From NCBI GenBank assembly GCA_964539665.1, contig CAZIKB010000014.1:1-64000 (forward strand): 64,000 bases of DNA, read 5' to 3'. The notes beneath the pieces are model-generated. The model was not told the origin of the DNA, did no database searches, and saw only the letters and a program-made list of their open reading frames with translations. Shown here piece after piece: positions 1-8,106 of the stretch; the first letter of the stretch is position 1, and each line of letters begins with the position of its first letter. Origin of the DNA: CAZIKB01 sp964539665. GTDB taxonomy: Bacteria; Zhuqueibacterota; Zhuqueibacteria; Oceanimicrobiales; Oceanimicrobiaceae. Position numbers and translations under genes: made by a program.

Positions 1-274
1 ATGATCTTACTCAAAATAAAACCCCCAGGGTTACATTTAATTTTGACGCAACACGAATGAATCAAGGAGGATAAATTTTGTAATTTTGAATTTCTTAACA
101 AAGATAAATATATTTATCAAAAAGTCAAACAAAAAGTATTTTTTCATTATAACACACATCTTTTACACCTACAGCTTGACTATTCAATAAGTTGTTTGTA
201 TATTGAAAAATAGCTCTCCTTTAACGCTAAAACAATATTAGATTTCTATTAACCAAATTCTATGGGAGGATTTA
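1..274. other. Upstream non-coding stretch
   Basis: AT-rich non-coding sequence ahead of the first gene. The only ATG-initiated frame at the left edge stops after 19 codons. A GGGAGG ribosome binding site lies a few bases before the ATG at 275. I see no RNA gene or convincing promoter pair. Confidence 0.5.
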
Positions 275-3154
275 ATGAACGCTCGAACTACTTTCTTGTG
301 TTGTTGTAGTTTTGCAATCCTGCTGTTTACTTGCTATACTGGAGTTTCAGGCCAGACAAACGACCCTGCCTATGCAGCAAAAATCAAAGAATACACTACT
401 GAACCGCAATATTTGAATGAGATGGTGGATCATCTGCCACTCTCGGAAACCGTACCTTCACCACTGCAGCATTTTGGTGAAATTATCGGAGCGCCCGGAA
501 TTTTACATTACTCAGATGAAATTTACGGGTATTTTCAAGCATTAGAAAAAGCCTCTCCACGGTTAAAAATCCGAAAAATTGGTCAAACCGAAGAGGGGCG
601 TGATATGATTGAGGTGATTATCGCAGATGAAGCTACCCTCTCAAACCTTGAAACTTACCGTGGTTATCTCAATAAATTAGCGGACCCACGAGACCTATCC
701 GAGTCAGAAGCTAAGGAAATTATTTCCAAATCCAAGCCCATATATTATCTCTCTGGCGGACTGCATGCAGGAGAAACAGGCTCCCCGGAAATGATGATGG
801 AGCTTGCCTATCGTCTCATTGTAGAGGATTCGCCTATGATTCAGGCTATTCGCAATAACTTAATTACGATTATGGTGCCGGTTCTTGAGGTAGATGGACG
901 TGATCGCATGGTAGATACTTACAAATATCGCAAAGCCAACCGTGATGTAAGTCCATCTCTGGTGTACTGGGGCCGCTATGTTGCACACGACAATAACCGC
1001 GACGGTCTTGGTCTCACTCTGGCTTTGACAAAGAATTTTTTAAACGCCTTTCTCTATTGGAAACCAATCGTCGGTCATGATCTGCATGAATCCGTACCGT
1101 ATTTATACGTATCGACCGGCACAGGTCCATATAACGAGTACATCGATCCAATTACCATTAGTGAATGGCACAACCTGGCTCATGAAGAAGTTACCCAATT
1201 AACCAAACGCGGTATGCCAGGCGTCTGGACACATGGTTTCTACACCGGCTGGGCGACCAATTATTTACTGTGGATTGCGAATAATCGTAATGCCATCGGT
1301 CGTTTTTATGAAACTTTTGGCAACGCAATACCTGAAACCAAAGAGCGAACCGTGCGAAAAAATAGAACTTCCCGTGAGTGGTATCGACCATCTCCGCCGC
1401 TGGAAAAAACCATGTGGTCGTTTAGAAATAACACCAATTATATGCAAAGCGGCGTTTTGGTAGCTTTAAAATACGTAGCTGACAAAAATCACGAATTCGT
1501 TGAAAATTTTTACATCAAAACCAGAAAAGCCATTCAGGCGGGGAAAGATGAAGCCCCCTACGCCTGGGTGATTCCGAAAGAACAAAAGCGCAATATTGCT
1601 GCAGTTGATTTAATCAATTTGTTAATGCAGCAGGGTGTGGAAGTTCATCAAGCGGAGCAGGAACTTACCTGGTCATTGGAAAAGCCCAAGAAAGAAAAAG
1701 CTAAAGAATCCACCAACGGCAAAGCGGACAAAAAAGAAAAAGTCAAAACAAAAAAAGCTCCAAAAGGTTCTTTCGTTGTTCGTATGGATCAACCGTATCG
1801 AACATTGGTCAGGATTTTGTTAGACAAACAAACTTTTCCAAAAGACGCCAAACCCCCTTATGACGATACTGGCTGGACCTTACCTCTTTTACGACAGGTA
1901 GAATCTTACCGTGTAGATGATGCAACTATCTATTCCGCAAAAATGACCCAGGTAAACGAACCTGTACAACTATCTGGCTCTTTGGAAGGAAAGGGCAAGC
2001 CGTATTATTTACTCAACAATAATACTGAAGATAATATTGCTGTTTTTCGTTTCAAACTGCCAGACGTAAAAATGCTGGCTGCTGAAAAAGAGTTCAAAGT
2101 TGGAAAACAACAATATAATGCTGGTACTTTAATTATTTCTTCCAAAGACAATCCTGCTGATTTAGAGGAACGATTAAAAAGCACGGTTGAAGAGTTGGGA
2201 CTGGAATTGCATGGCGTTTCAAAACTCCCGGATGTGAACACGCACGAAGTAGAAGTACCAAAAGTAGCTTTAGTGCATACCTGGGTAACGACTCCGCAGG
2301 ATGCCGGTTGGTGGCGTTTTGCGTTTGACGAAATTGGCATTCCATATACCCATATCTCTGAACAGGACTTTGCTACAGAGGATCTTTCACAGTTTAATGT
2401 TATCATCCTGCCTCGATCAAGGGCTAATTCCCAACGACTCGTTTCAGGAACTACTGATGCAGGAGATCCCATTGCCTGGAAAAATAGCAGTGAGTATAAA
2501 CATTTGGGCCTGATTGACGAAACCGATGACATGCGTAAAGGCATGGGGTACGAAGGCCTCATTAACCTGAAAAACTTTATCCGCAACGGCGGCGTGTTTA
2601 TCACAGAAGGAAGTACTTCTGCTTTCCCGATTGACATGGCTATTACTCGAAATATCAGCATTCAACGAACCAGAGAACTGCGGGCTCCCGGCACGGTTTT
2701 AAAAGCGATGGTGAAAGATTCACTTAGTCCCATTACTTATGGTTACTCGGAGTCTTTAGCCGTCTTTTTCACACAATCACCCGTTTTTAGAGTTAATAAA
2801 AATGTTGGTAATTATCGTACACCTGATTGGCTGAAAGATGAAGTATGGGCAAAAGAAGTTCCACGAGTCGTGCTGAGTTTCTCAAAAAAGGATCTTCTTC
2901 TTAGCGGCATGCTTAATGGGGAAAAAGAGTTGGCAGGTAAACCGGCTGTCGTGGATGTTCCGGTTGGGGATGGTCATGTGGTTTTATTTGCCATTCGACC
3001 CGTCCGGCGCTGGGTAACTCACGGTAGTCATGCCCTGGTGTTCAACACCATACTGCATTGGAATGATTTGCGCGTTGGCTGGCCCGAACGCCCTGAAGAA
3101 GAAGAGGTGGAAAGACCAACGCAGTCCCAGGAAGAAGGGTGGGAATGGCAATAG
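275..3154 (+). CDS. Secreted M14-family zinc carboxypeptidase
   Basis: Large exported metallopeptidase of the M14 (zinc carboxypeptidase) family, expected to trim peptides outside the cytoplasm. Residues 1-27 form a signal peptide ending near VSGQ. The M14 fold follows: zinc ligands His164 and Glu167 (HAGETGSPE), an NNRD substrate-binding motif at about 240-243 and the third zinc ligand in DLHES at about 271. A Lys-rich linker lies near residues 470-500. The C-terminal 400 residues resemble the extra domain found in large M14 proteins of this lineage. At 959 residues it is far longer than a classical carboxypeptidase (about 300-430). The start has a good GGGAGG ribosome binding site. Exact substrate specificity cannot be read. 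Confidence 0.9.
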   Translation: MNARTTFLCCCSFAILLFTCYTGVSGQTNDPAYAAKIKEYTTEPQYLNEMVDHLPLSETVPSPLQHFGEIIGAPGILHYSDEIYGYFQALEKASPRLKIRKIGQTEEGRDMIEVIIADEATLSNLETYRGYLNKLADPRDLSESEAKEIISKSKPIYYLSGGLHAGETGSPEMMMELAYRLIVEDSPMIQAIRNNLITIMVPVLEVDGRDRMVDTYKYRKANRDVSPSLVYWGRYVAHDNNRDGLGLTLALTKNFLNAFLYWKPIVGHDLHESVPYLYVSTGTGPYNEYIDPITISEWHNLAHEEVTQLTKRGMPGVWTHGFYTGWATNYLLWIANNRNAIGRFYETFGNAIPETKERTVRKNRTSREWYRPSPPLEKTMWSFRNNTNYMQSGVLVALKYVADKNHEFVENFYIKTRKAIQAGKDEAPYAWVIPKEQKRNIAAVDLINLLMQQGVEVHQAEQELTWSLEKPKKEKAKESTNGKADKKEKVKTKKAPKGSFVVRMDQPYRTLVRILLDKQTFPKDAKPPYDDTGWTLPLLRQVESYRVDDATIYSAKMTQVNEPVQLSGSLEGKGKPYYLLNNNTEDNIAVFRFKLPDVKMLAAEKEFKVGKQQYNAGTLIISSKDNPADLEERLKSTVEELGLELHGVSKLPDVNTHEVEVPKVALVHTWVTTPQDAGWWRFAFDEIGIPYTHISEQDFATEDLSQFNVIILPRSRANSQRLVSGTTDAGDPIAWKNSSEYKHLGLIDETDDMRKGMGYEGLINLKNFIRNGGVFITEGSTSAFPIDMAITRNISIQRTRELRAPGTVLKAMVKDSLSPITYGYSESLAVFFTQSPVFRVNKNVGNYRTPDWLKDEVWAKEVPRVVLSFSKKDLLLSGMLNGEKELAGKPAVVDVPVGDGHVVLFAIRPVRRWVTHGSHALVFNTILHWNDLRVGWPERPEEEEVERPTQSQEEGWEWQ

Positions 3155-3170
3155 TAGTTTTAATTAAATA

Positions 3171-3263
3171 GAACACAGATGACATGGATAACACAGGAAT
3201 TTATTATACAAAAATTAGTGCTTCTCTCTTAAAAATTTTTGAAAATCCATGTTATCTGTGTTC
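3171..3263. repeat. Inverted repeat in front of the S9 peptidase gene
   Basis: Two 19-bp arms, 3171-3189 and 3245-3263, are inverted copies with one mismatch (motif GAACACAGATRACATGGAT). The 55 bases between them are AT-rich. The element sits just upstream of the start codon at 3294 and resembles a small palindromic dispersed element; it could also form a hairpin in the leader of the next mRNA. Confidence 0.6.
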
Positions 3264-3293
3264 AATATTATTAATAATTTAAAGGAGGATACC

Positions 3294-5309
3294 ATGCAAT
3301 TAAAACAATTATCCTTAGTTCTGGTTTTTTTACTAACTCTAACATTAGTCGCAGTGGCGGAGGAAAATGACAAACTGACGGTTGATTTGTTTCTGGATTG
3401 GGAAAGTGTGTCCAACCCACAAATTTCTCCGGATGGAAAACAAATTATTTATGGCCGGCGGTGGACAGATAAGGTGAACGACAAATATGCCAGTGAGATT
3501 TGGATAATGAACATCAACGGCAGTAAAAATCGTTTTCTATTAAAAGGCTCGTCGCCACAATGGTCACCGGACGGCCAGCGTCTTTTATATACTGCAAAAG
3601 GAGAACCCGCCGGCTCACAAATATTTGTCCGTTGGATGGACACCGGAGAATCGAGTCAACTAACCAGGATGGAAAACTCAGCCAGCAATATTCAGTGGTC
3701 TACGGATGGAAATAAAATTGCATTTAATATGTATGTACCTGCTGAGAAATCCTGGCGGGTAAAAATGCCTTCCAAACCCAAAGGTGCCAAATGGGTCAAA
3801 CCACCTCGCGTGATTGATCGATTGAATTATCGCAGAGACGGCAGCGGATATCGTGCGGACGGATTTCGACATATCTTTGTCATTCCTGCCTCAGGCGGGA
3901 CACCGCGTCAGGTGACTTTTGGAAATTTCAATGATGGCGCACCGCAGTGGACTCCCGACGGTGCATCCATTGTATTCAGTGGTTTGCGCATGCCGGACTG
4001 GGAATGGCAATGGCGGGAGTCGGAAGTCTATATTTTGACTTTGAAAGATGGTAATATTCGCCCACTGACAGATCGAAAAGGTCCCGATTCAAATCCTAAA
4101 GTATCGCCAAATGGCAAGTTCATTGTCTATTCAGGCTACGACCGAACTGACGACACTTATAGGGTCAGTAAAATATATGTCATGGACATTGATGGCAATA
4201 ACAAGAGAGCATTAGCCGCAGAAATAGATCGACGTCCTTCCTCCATTCAATGGGCGCCAAACAACAAAGGCATCTATTTCACAATGCAGGACCGCGGGTC
4301 AGCGAATCTGCACATTGTTTCTCTTAATAATGGTAAGGTACAGAACGTCACAAAAGGTGAACAGGCGATTTCATCTCCATCGATTAATAAACATGGAATG
4401 ATAGCGGCTGTACTTTCGAGTGCCCACGAGCCAGGAGATCTGGTTACCTTCACTGTAAAAAATCCTACCCCTAAAAAACTAACTGGTGTTAACGATGATT
4501 TACTCGAAGGTCGAAAATTGGCTGAAGTCGAAGAAATATGGTACGAATCCGCAGAGAATGTAAACATTCAGGGTTGGATTGTAAAACCGCCTGATTTTGA
4601 CGCCTCGAAAAAATATCCACTAATTCTCTATATTCACGGCGGGCCGCATGCTATGTACGGGATTCGATTTAATTTTGAATTCCAAAACCATGCCGCAAAC
4701 GGTTTTGTGGTACTTTATACTAATCCCCGTGGCAGCACAGGTTATGGCCAGGCTTTTGGAAATGCCATTAAAAATGCCTACCCTGGCCCGGACTACGGCG
4801 ATCTCATGAAGGGCGTTGATGAGATAATTAATCGAGGATATATAGATGAAAGCAAGCTCTTTGTATGCGGCGGCAGCGGCGGCGGCGTCCTTACATCCTG
4901 GATTGTCGGACACACCAATCGGTTTACAGCGGCTGTGGTGATGAAACCGGTGACGAACTGGTTTAGTTTCGTAGGAACCACTGACGGCAGCAGTTGGTAC
5001 CGTAATTTCCAAAAATTACCCTGGGAAGATCCCGAAGAGCATTTGCGCCGTTCTTCTCTGATGTACGTAGGCAATGTCAAAACCCCGACATTATTGCTGA
5101 CAGGTGAATCTGATCTTCGAACGCCGATGGAACAAACAGAACAATACTACCGCGCTCTAAAACTGCTGAAAGTGGAGACCGCCATGATCCGAATTGCAGA
5201 TGAATTTCATGGCATTGGCCGCAAACATCCCACTAACAAAATCCAGCAGATACTTTATTTACGCGGCTGGTTCGAAAAGTATTTGGCGAAGGACATTACT
5301 GCCAAGTGA
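3294..5309 (+). CDS. Secreted S9-family peptidase (beta-propeller plus alpha/beta hydrolase)
   Basis: Serine peptidase of the prolyl oligopeptidase S9 family, about 671 residues. The start at 3294 is chosen over 3249 because AAAGGAGG lies immediately upstream and a clean signal peptide follows (hydrophobic to VAVAEE). The N-terminal half has repeated PD40/TolB-like propeller strands (ISPDGKQI, WSPDGQRL, WTPDGASI, VSPNGKFI). The C-terminal hydrolase has Ser528 in a GGSGGG nucleophile elbow, an Asp near 607 (GESDLRTP) and a His near 639 (EFHGIGRKHP). The elbow lacks the Tyr of the usual GxSYGG. Probably degrades peptides in the periplasm or outside, like the M14 enzyme upstream. Confidence 0.9.
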   Translation: MQLKQLSLVLVFLLTLTLVAVAEENDKLTVDLFLDWESVSNPQISPDGKQIIYGRRWTDKVNDKYASEIWIMNINGSKNRFLLKGSSPQWSPDGQRLLYTAKGEPAGSQIFVRWMDTGESSQLTRMENSASNIQWSTDGNKIAFNMYVPAEKSWRVKMPSKPKGAKWVKPPRVIDRLNYRRDGSGYRADGFRHIFVIPASGGTPRQVTFGNFNDGAPQWTPDGASIVFSGLRMPDWEWQWRESEVYILTLKDGNIRPLTDRKGPDSNPKVSPNGKFIVYSGYDRTDDTYRVSKIYVMDIDGNNKRALAAEIDRRPSSIQWAPNNKGIYFTMQDRGSANLHIVSLNNGKVQNVTKGEQAISSPSINKHGMIAAVLSSAHEPGDLVTFTVKNPTPKKLTGVNDDLLEGRKLAEVEEIWYESAENVNIQGWIVKPPDFDASKKYPLILYIHGGPHAMYGIRFNFEFQNHAANGFVVLYTNPRGSTGYGQAFGNAIKNAYPGPDYGDLMKGVDEIINRGYIDESKLFVCGGSGGGVLTSWIVGHTNRFTAAVVMKPVTNWFSFVGTTDGSSWYRNFQKLPWEDPEEHLRRSSLMYVGNVKTPTLLLTGESDLRTPMEQTEQYYRALKLLKVETAMIRIADEFHGIGRKHPTNKIQQILYLRGWFEKYLAKDITAK

Positions 5310-5346
5310 CAATAATTTAAGCCGACTTAAAATAATTTTGTTCAAT

Positions 5347-5371
5347 CCCGGGGATGTTTAACATCCCCGGG
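5347..5371. terminator. GC-rich perfect hairpin downstream of the S9 peptidase gene
   Basis: An 11-bp perfect stem (CCCGGGGATGT paired with its complement, 5347-5357 and 5361-5371) with a 3-base loop. It lies 37 bases after the S9 stop codon. There is no T-run after it, so it is not a textbook intrinsic terminator; it may act as a pause, a 3'-end stabiliser or a terminator working with Rho. Confidence 0.45.
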
Positions 5372-5454
5372 GATATGTCAATTTATGTGCTCATCAAGCT
5401 CTTCCGAATCCCGTCAAACGCACCACTTGAACAACTTCTCATGAAGGGCAATTC

Positions 5455-5940
5455 ATGAGCTGGAATAAATTCTGGCAAAATAAAATCATTGCTCCCGTCA
5501 TCAGTCTGCTTAAGCAAGGCTTGACGCCGGAAAAAATTGCGTTGAGCATTGCCTTCGGAATCACCCTCGGAGTTTTTCCGGTGCTGGGTTCGACAACACT
5601 CCTGTGTACCCTGGCTGTTTTCATATTCAGGCTTAATCTTCCGGCTATTCAACTGGTGAATTTTCTGGTTTACCCTCTGCAAATTCTTTTGATGATTCCG
5701 TTTTTCCAGGCCGGCGCATTTCTTTTTAACGCAGAGTCAATACCGCTGTCCGCAAAGCAGGTCATCGCCATGATTAATGACGATCTCTGGGGAGCCCTTC
5801 AATTATTGTGGGATACCAGCTTACACGCAGTGGTCGTCTGGCTGCTTGTTGGACCAATTGCGACATCATTCTTATATTACATCCTGACCCCGGTCATTCG
5901 AAAGTTGTCTGGCCGGACTCACGCTGCTGATCCGGGCTAA
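5455..5940 (+). CDS. DUF2062 membrane protein
   Basis: Small inner-membrane protein of 161 residues with a DUF2062 domain. The family hallmark is visible: a short amphipathic start, then the stretch GLTPEKIALSIAFGITLGVF at about residues 22-41 followed by two or three hydrophobic helices (about 36-65, 70-95 and a C-terminal one at 120-145). The biochemical role of DUF2062 is unknown; it often occurs fused to or near glycosyltransferase or cell-envelope genes, but no such neighbour is present here. Start at the ATG after GAAGGGC. Confidence 0.85.
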   Translation: MSWNKFWQNKIIAPVISLLKQGLTPEKIALSIAFGITLGVFPVLGSTTLLCTLAVFIFRLNLPAIQLVNFLVYPLQILLMIPFFQAGAFLFNAESIPLSAKQVIAMINDDLWGALQLLWDTSLHAVVVWLLVGPIATSFLYYILTPVIRKLSGRTHAADPG

Positions 5941-6267
5941 ATTGGATTTGACCGAAAATATTCCACTTTGTCAATTCGATTCTACAGAGCGGGAGAGAAA
6001 TCAGTAACTCCACCACTCCAATGAATTTCCGCTCTACCGCATTGCAAAAAATATAAATAGCTTGATTTTTTGTTACTTTTTTTTAATTTAAAATATATAG
6101 AGGCAGATTAAAGGGTATTTCGCGGTTTCCCCTGGGTGATGTTGAGTTGCGTCGAAGACGAATATTATTCCATATTACAAGATATACAGTTAGAAGATCC
6201 ATATTAGAATGAAATTGTCGGATATCATTACATTTGTAAAGATATCAAGAAACCATATACTCACTTG

Positions 6268-6381
6268 TTCTCGGCGACTGGCGTCGCCGAGAATCGCGGC
6301 ACTTGACCCGACTGCGCGCGCTGGATGTCCGCAGGCAGGGCCTGCTCCCATCCATCGTGCTCGCGGGTCAGCGCCGCGATT
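6268..6381. repeat. GC-rich double-hairpin element (REP-like or structured RNA)
   Basis: A 114-base island of high G+C in an AT-rich intergenic region. It contains an 11-bp perfect hairpin (6268-6278 with 6283-6293, loop TGGC). A long interrupted hairpin follows and shares two bases with the first: AATCGCGGC 6292-6300 pairs with 6373-6381, TGACCCG 6304-6310 with 6364-6370, TGGATG 6322-6327 with 6349-6354, and GCAGGC 6331-6336 with 6340-6345. No other copy was seen in this window. It could be a REP/RAYT-type mobile palindrome or a structured leader RNA for the gene at 6429. The surrounding 5941-6428 otherwise shows nothing. Confidence 0.7.
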
Positions 6382-6416
6382 AGGCAGATAAATTTTGTAC
6401 GCAGATACAAAAAAAC

Positions 6417-6423
6417 GTTGAAT
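6417..6423 (+). other. Possible integron cassette boundary (GTTRRRY core)
   Basis: GTTGAAT fits the GTTRRRY recombination core exactly and lies five bases before the start codon at 6429. Integron cassettes commonly start with this core close to their ATG. The motif is short and would be weak alone; it matters because a full attC site follows the gene. Confidence 0.4.
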
Positions 6424-6428
6424 AAAAA

Positions 6429-7610
6429 ATGAGAGTAATCGTAGTTGACGATGATGTTAATTCGACAATGCATTTAGAGTCAATATTGACTGAGTCGGGA
6501 TTTGTCGTATCAACATTTAATGATCCTCATTTGGCCATTGCATTCTTAGAGAAATTGTGTCTTCTGCAAGAACACATTGATTTAGTAACCTTAGATCTTA
6601 ATATGCCAGCGCTAGATGGAATTGAGGTGCTCAAGTGGATTAGAGATAGCCAGTTAACTTATTCTTACGGAAACTTCAATCTTTGTTCAATACCTGTGAT
6701 AATAATATCAGGTTTTTTAAACGACCGATCTTTTAACCAACGCTGTATCAATATACCCAGAAATACGTTGTTTGAAAAACCTGTGCCCCTTAACCACGAT
6801 AAATTCGTTAACCAAATTGAATCAATTATCCTAGATTGGAGGAAAAACCTTCTTGAAGAATTGGAGTTGATAGGGCTTGGGATAAACTATGAATCTCAAA
6901 AATTTAGTATTGGTTATCTTTCACGACCCAAAAACACAAACTTGTCAATCCTGTCTTCACGTTTTGTTTCACAACCGCAGAACCTTCCGTATTTATGGCT
7001 AAATAAAGATTTTTTTGAGCTTGAAGCGTCTTTAGAAGAATTTGAAACCCTTTTAAATCTCTCTGCTACCAAGTCCAAAGAAATCCAAGAGAAAACTTTT
7101 CACGAGTTTTTTATTAGAAATCCGAAATTTATACTCAGGAACAACTACGGTGAAGTTTGGTCACAACCGAGGTTGAGATATCCTAATAAGAAGAAGTTTA
7201 TAGAGCCAGATTTCGTGATAAAGCCCTCCTTATTTCCAGAGCTATCGAGTCGCTGGGAAGTCCTTGAGTTGAAGCTACCTGAAGATGGGTTTCTCAATAA
7301 TTCAACTTTTCATCGAACTTTTACCGCAAGGTTTTTAAAATGTCTAACTCAAATTATTGATTACAAGAACTACTTTTCGCGAGATGATGTCAAACAGATG
7401 GTGCAAAAGAAATTTGGGTTTCATCCTAAGCATCCAAAGCTCACTATCTTGATTGGAAGATTTGAGGTACTTAAAAAGGACGAAGAGAAAATACAAGATA
7501 GGCTCTCTGACTTGGGGATGGCCGATATTGAGATCTTGACTTATGATGAAATACTTCAACAACAAAAATCTCGATTTACAAAGCTATTTAGAGGTATCTT
7601 GGATGTTTGA
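6429..7610 (+). CDS. Response-regulator receiver fused to a Shedu-type (DUF4263) nuclease domain
   Basis: 393 residues in two parts. Residues 1-130 are a CheY-like receiver: acidic cluster DDD at 7-9, phosphoacceptor Asp56 (LVTLDLNMP), Ser94 and Lys118 (FEKP). Residues 215-385 match the DUF4263/Shedu (SduA) C-terminal region, a PD-(D/E)XK-like nuclease fold: Asp261 (EPDFVI), then Glu280-x-Lys282 (ELKLPE), then QIIDYKNYF at 308-316. Shedu proteins are anti-phage effectors; a receiver in place of the usual N-terminal sensor suggests phosphorylation-controlled nuclease activity. No histidine kinase is adjacent. The gene lies between a cassette-type core and a clear attC site, so it is probably an integron cassette gained by transfer. 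Function in defence is inferred. Confidence 0.8.
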   Translation: MRVIVVDDDVNSTMHLESILTESGFVVSTFNDPHLAIAFLEKLCLLQEHIDLVTLDLNMPALDGIEVLKWIRDSQLTYSYGNFNLCSIPVIIISGFLNDRSFNQRCINIPRNTLFEKPVPLNHDKFVNQIESIILDWRKNLLEELELIGLGINYESQKFSIGYLSRPKNTNLSILSSRFVSQPQNLPYLWLNKDFFELEASLEEFETLLNLSATKSKEIQEKTFHEFFIRNPKFILRNNYGEVWSQPRLRYPNKKKFIEPDFVIKPSLFPELSSRWEVLELKLPEDGFLNNSTFHRTFTARFLKCLTQIIDYKNYFSRDDVKQMVQKKFGFHPKHPKLTILIGRFEVLKKDEEKIQDRLSDLGMADIEILTYDEILQQQKSRFTKLFRGILDV

Positions 7611-7654
7611 TTCGATGCTGCTTTATAGAAGTTCTTGTATTTGCATCACGATTC

Positions 7655-7784
7655 GTCTAACAGTCGTTTCCAACCGATTGTGGGGCACCTGCATAATTTC
7701 TGAGTTTTTACAACATCAGAAGTTGTTTCTAAATAACAGCTTAGTGCCATGAAATCCCACAACGGCTGAAACGTTCGTTAGCAG
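7655..7784 (+). other. Integron attC recombination site downstream of the receiver-Shedu gene
   Basis: Starts with GTCTAAC (7656-7661, perfect RYYYAAC form with the preceding G) and ends with GTTAGCA (7777-7783). The two ends form an imperfect inverted repeat with the unpaired extra bases typical of attC: left TAACAGTCGTTTCCAACCG then TTGTGGG pairs with right CCCACAA then CGGCTGAAACGTTCGTTA. About 130 bases long, same orientation as the gene, beginning 44 bases after its stop codon, as in integron gene cassettes. Confidence 0.75.
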
Positions 7785-8106
7785 TTTATGTAAATATAGC
7801 ATTATAGCCAAAAACAGCTTCATTTGTTTTATTATTTTCATCATGTCAATCATCTACTTTCAAATTATTTCCAAGTGTCATTCATTAATAGTTAAATTAT
7901 TCGATTGTTCCAGACCCCAGTTTGAACGATCAGACTGTGTGAAAATTAGCAGAAGCTGGTCATGGTTTTCTGAAATTTATTCAGGACTCATCAAGAATTA
8001 AGCCTGATTTCACCCTGAGTCCCGAAGCGAGTTCGGGAAAGGATAGCCTTTGACGGCACTATTAACTTTAGACACTGGGCTTAGAGCGTTATGTTTACTT
8101 TAAACA
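7785..8106. other. Intergenic stretch with a possible attC half-site
   Basis: No coding potential seen. The sequence at 8076-8098 (GGGCTTAGAGCGTTATG) resembles the 3' end of an attC site, but I find no matching 5' half, so it may be the scar of a lost cassette or chance. A short palindromic CCCGAA...TTCGGG lies near 8020-8036. Confidence 0.3.

Noticed and set aside
2005..2661. Minus-strand frame of 218 codons inside the M14 gene
   Set aside because: Antisense shadow of a clearly conserved carboxypeptidase; composition rich in Ser and Cys with no domain.
6209..6391. 60-codon plus-strand frame with Arg/Ala/Pro-rich product
   Set aside because: It is the GC-rich double hairpin read as codons; no ribosome binding site and no protein-like composition.
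8076..8098. GGGCTTAGAGCGTTATG as a third attC site
   Set aside because: Only a 3' half; no matching 5' half within 150 bases on either strand, so it is noted but not called.
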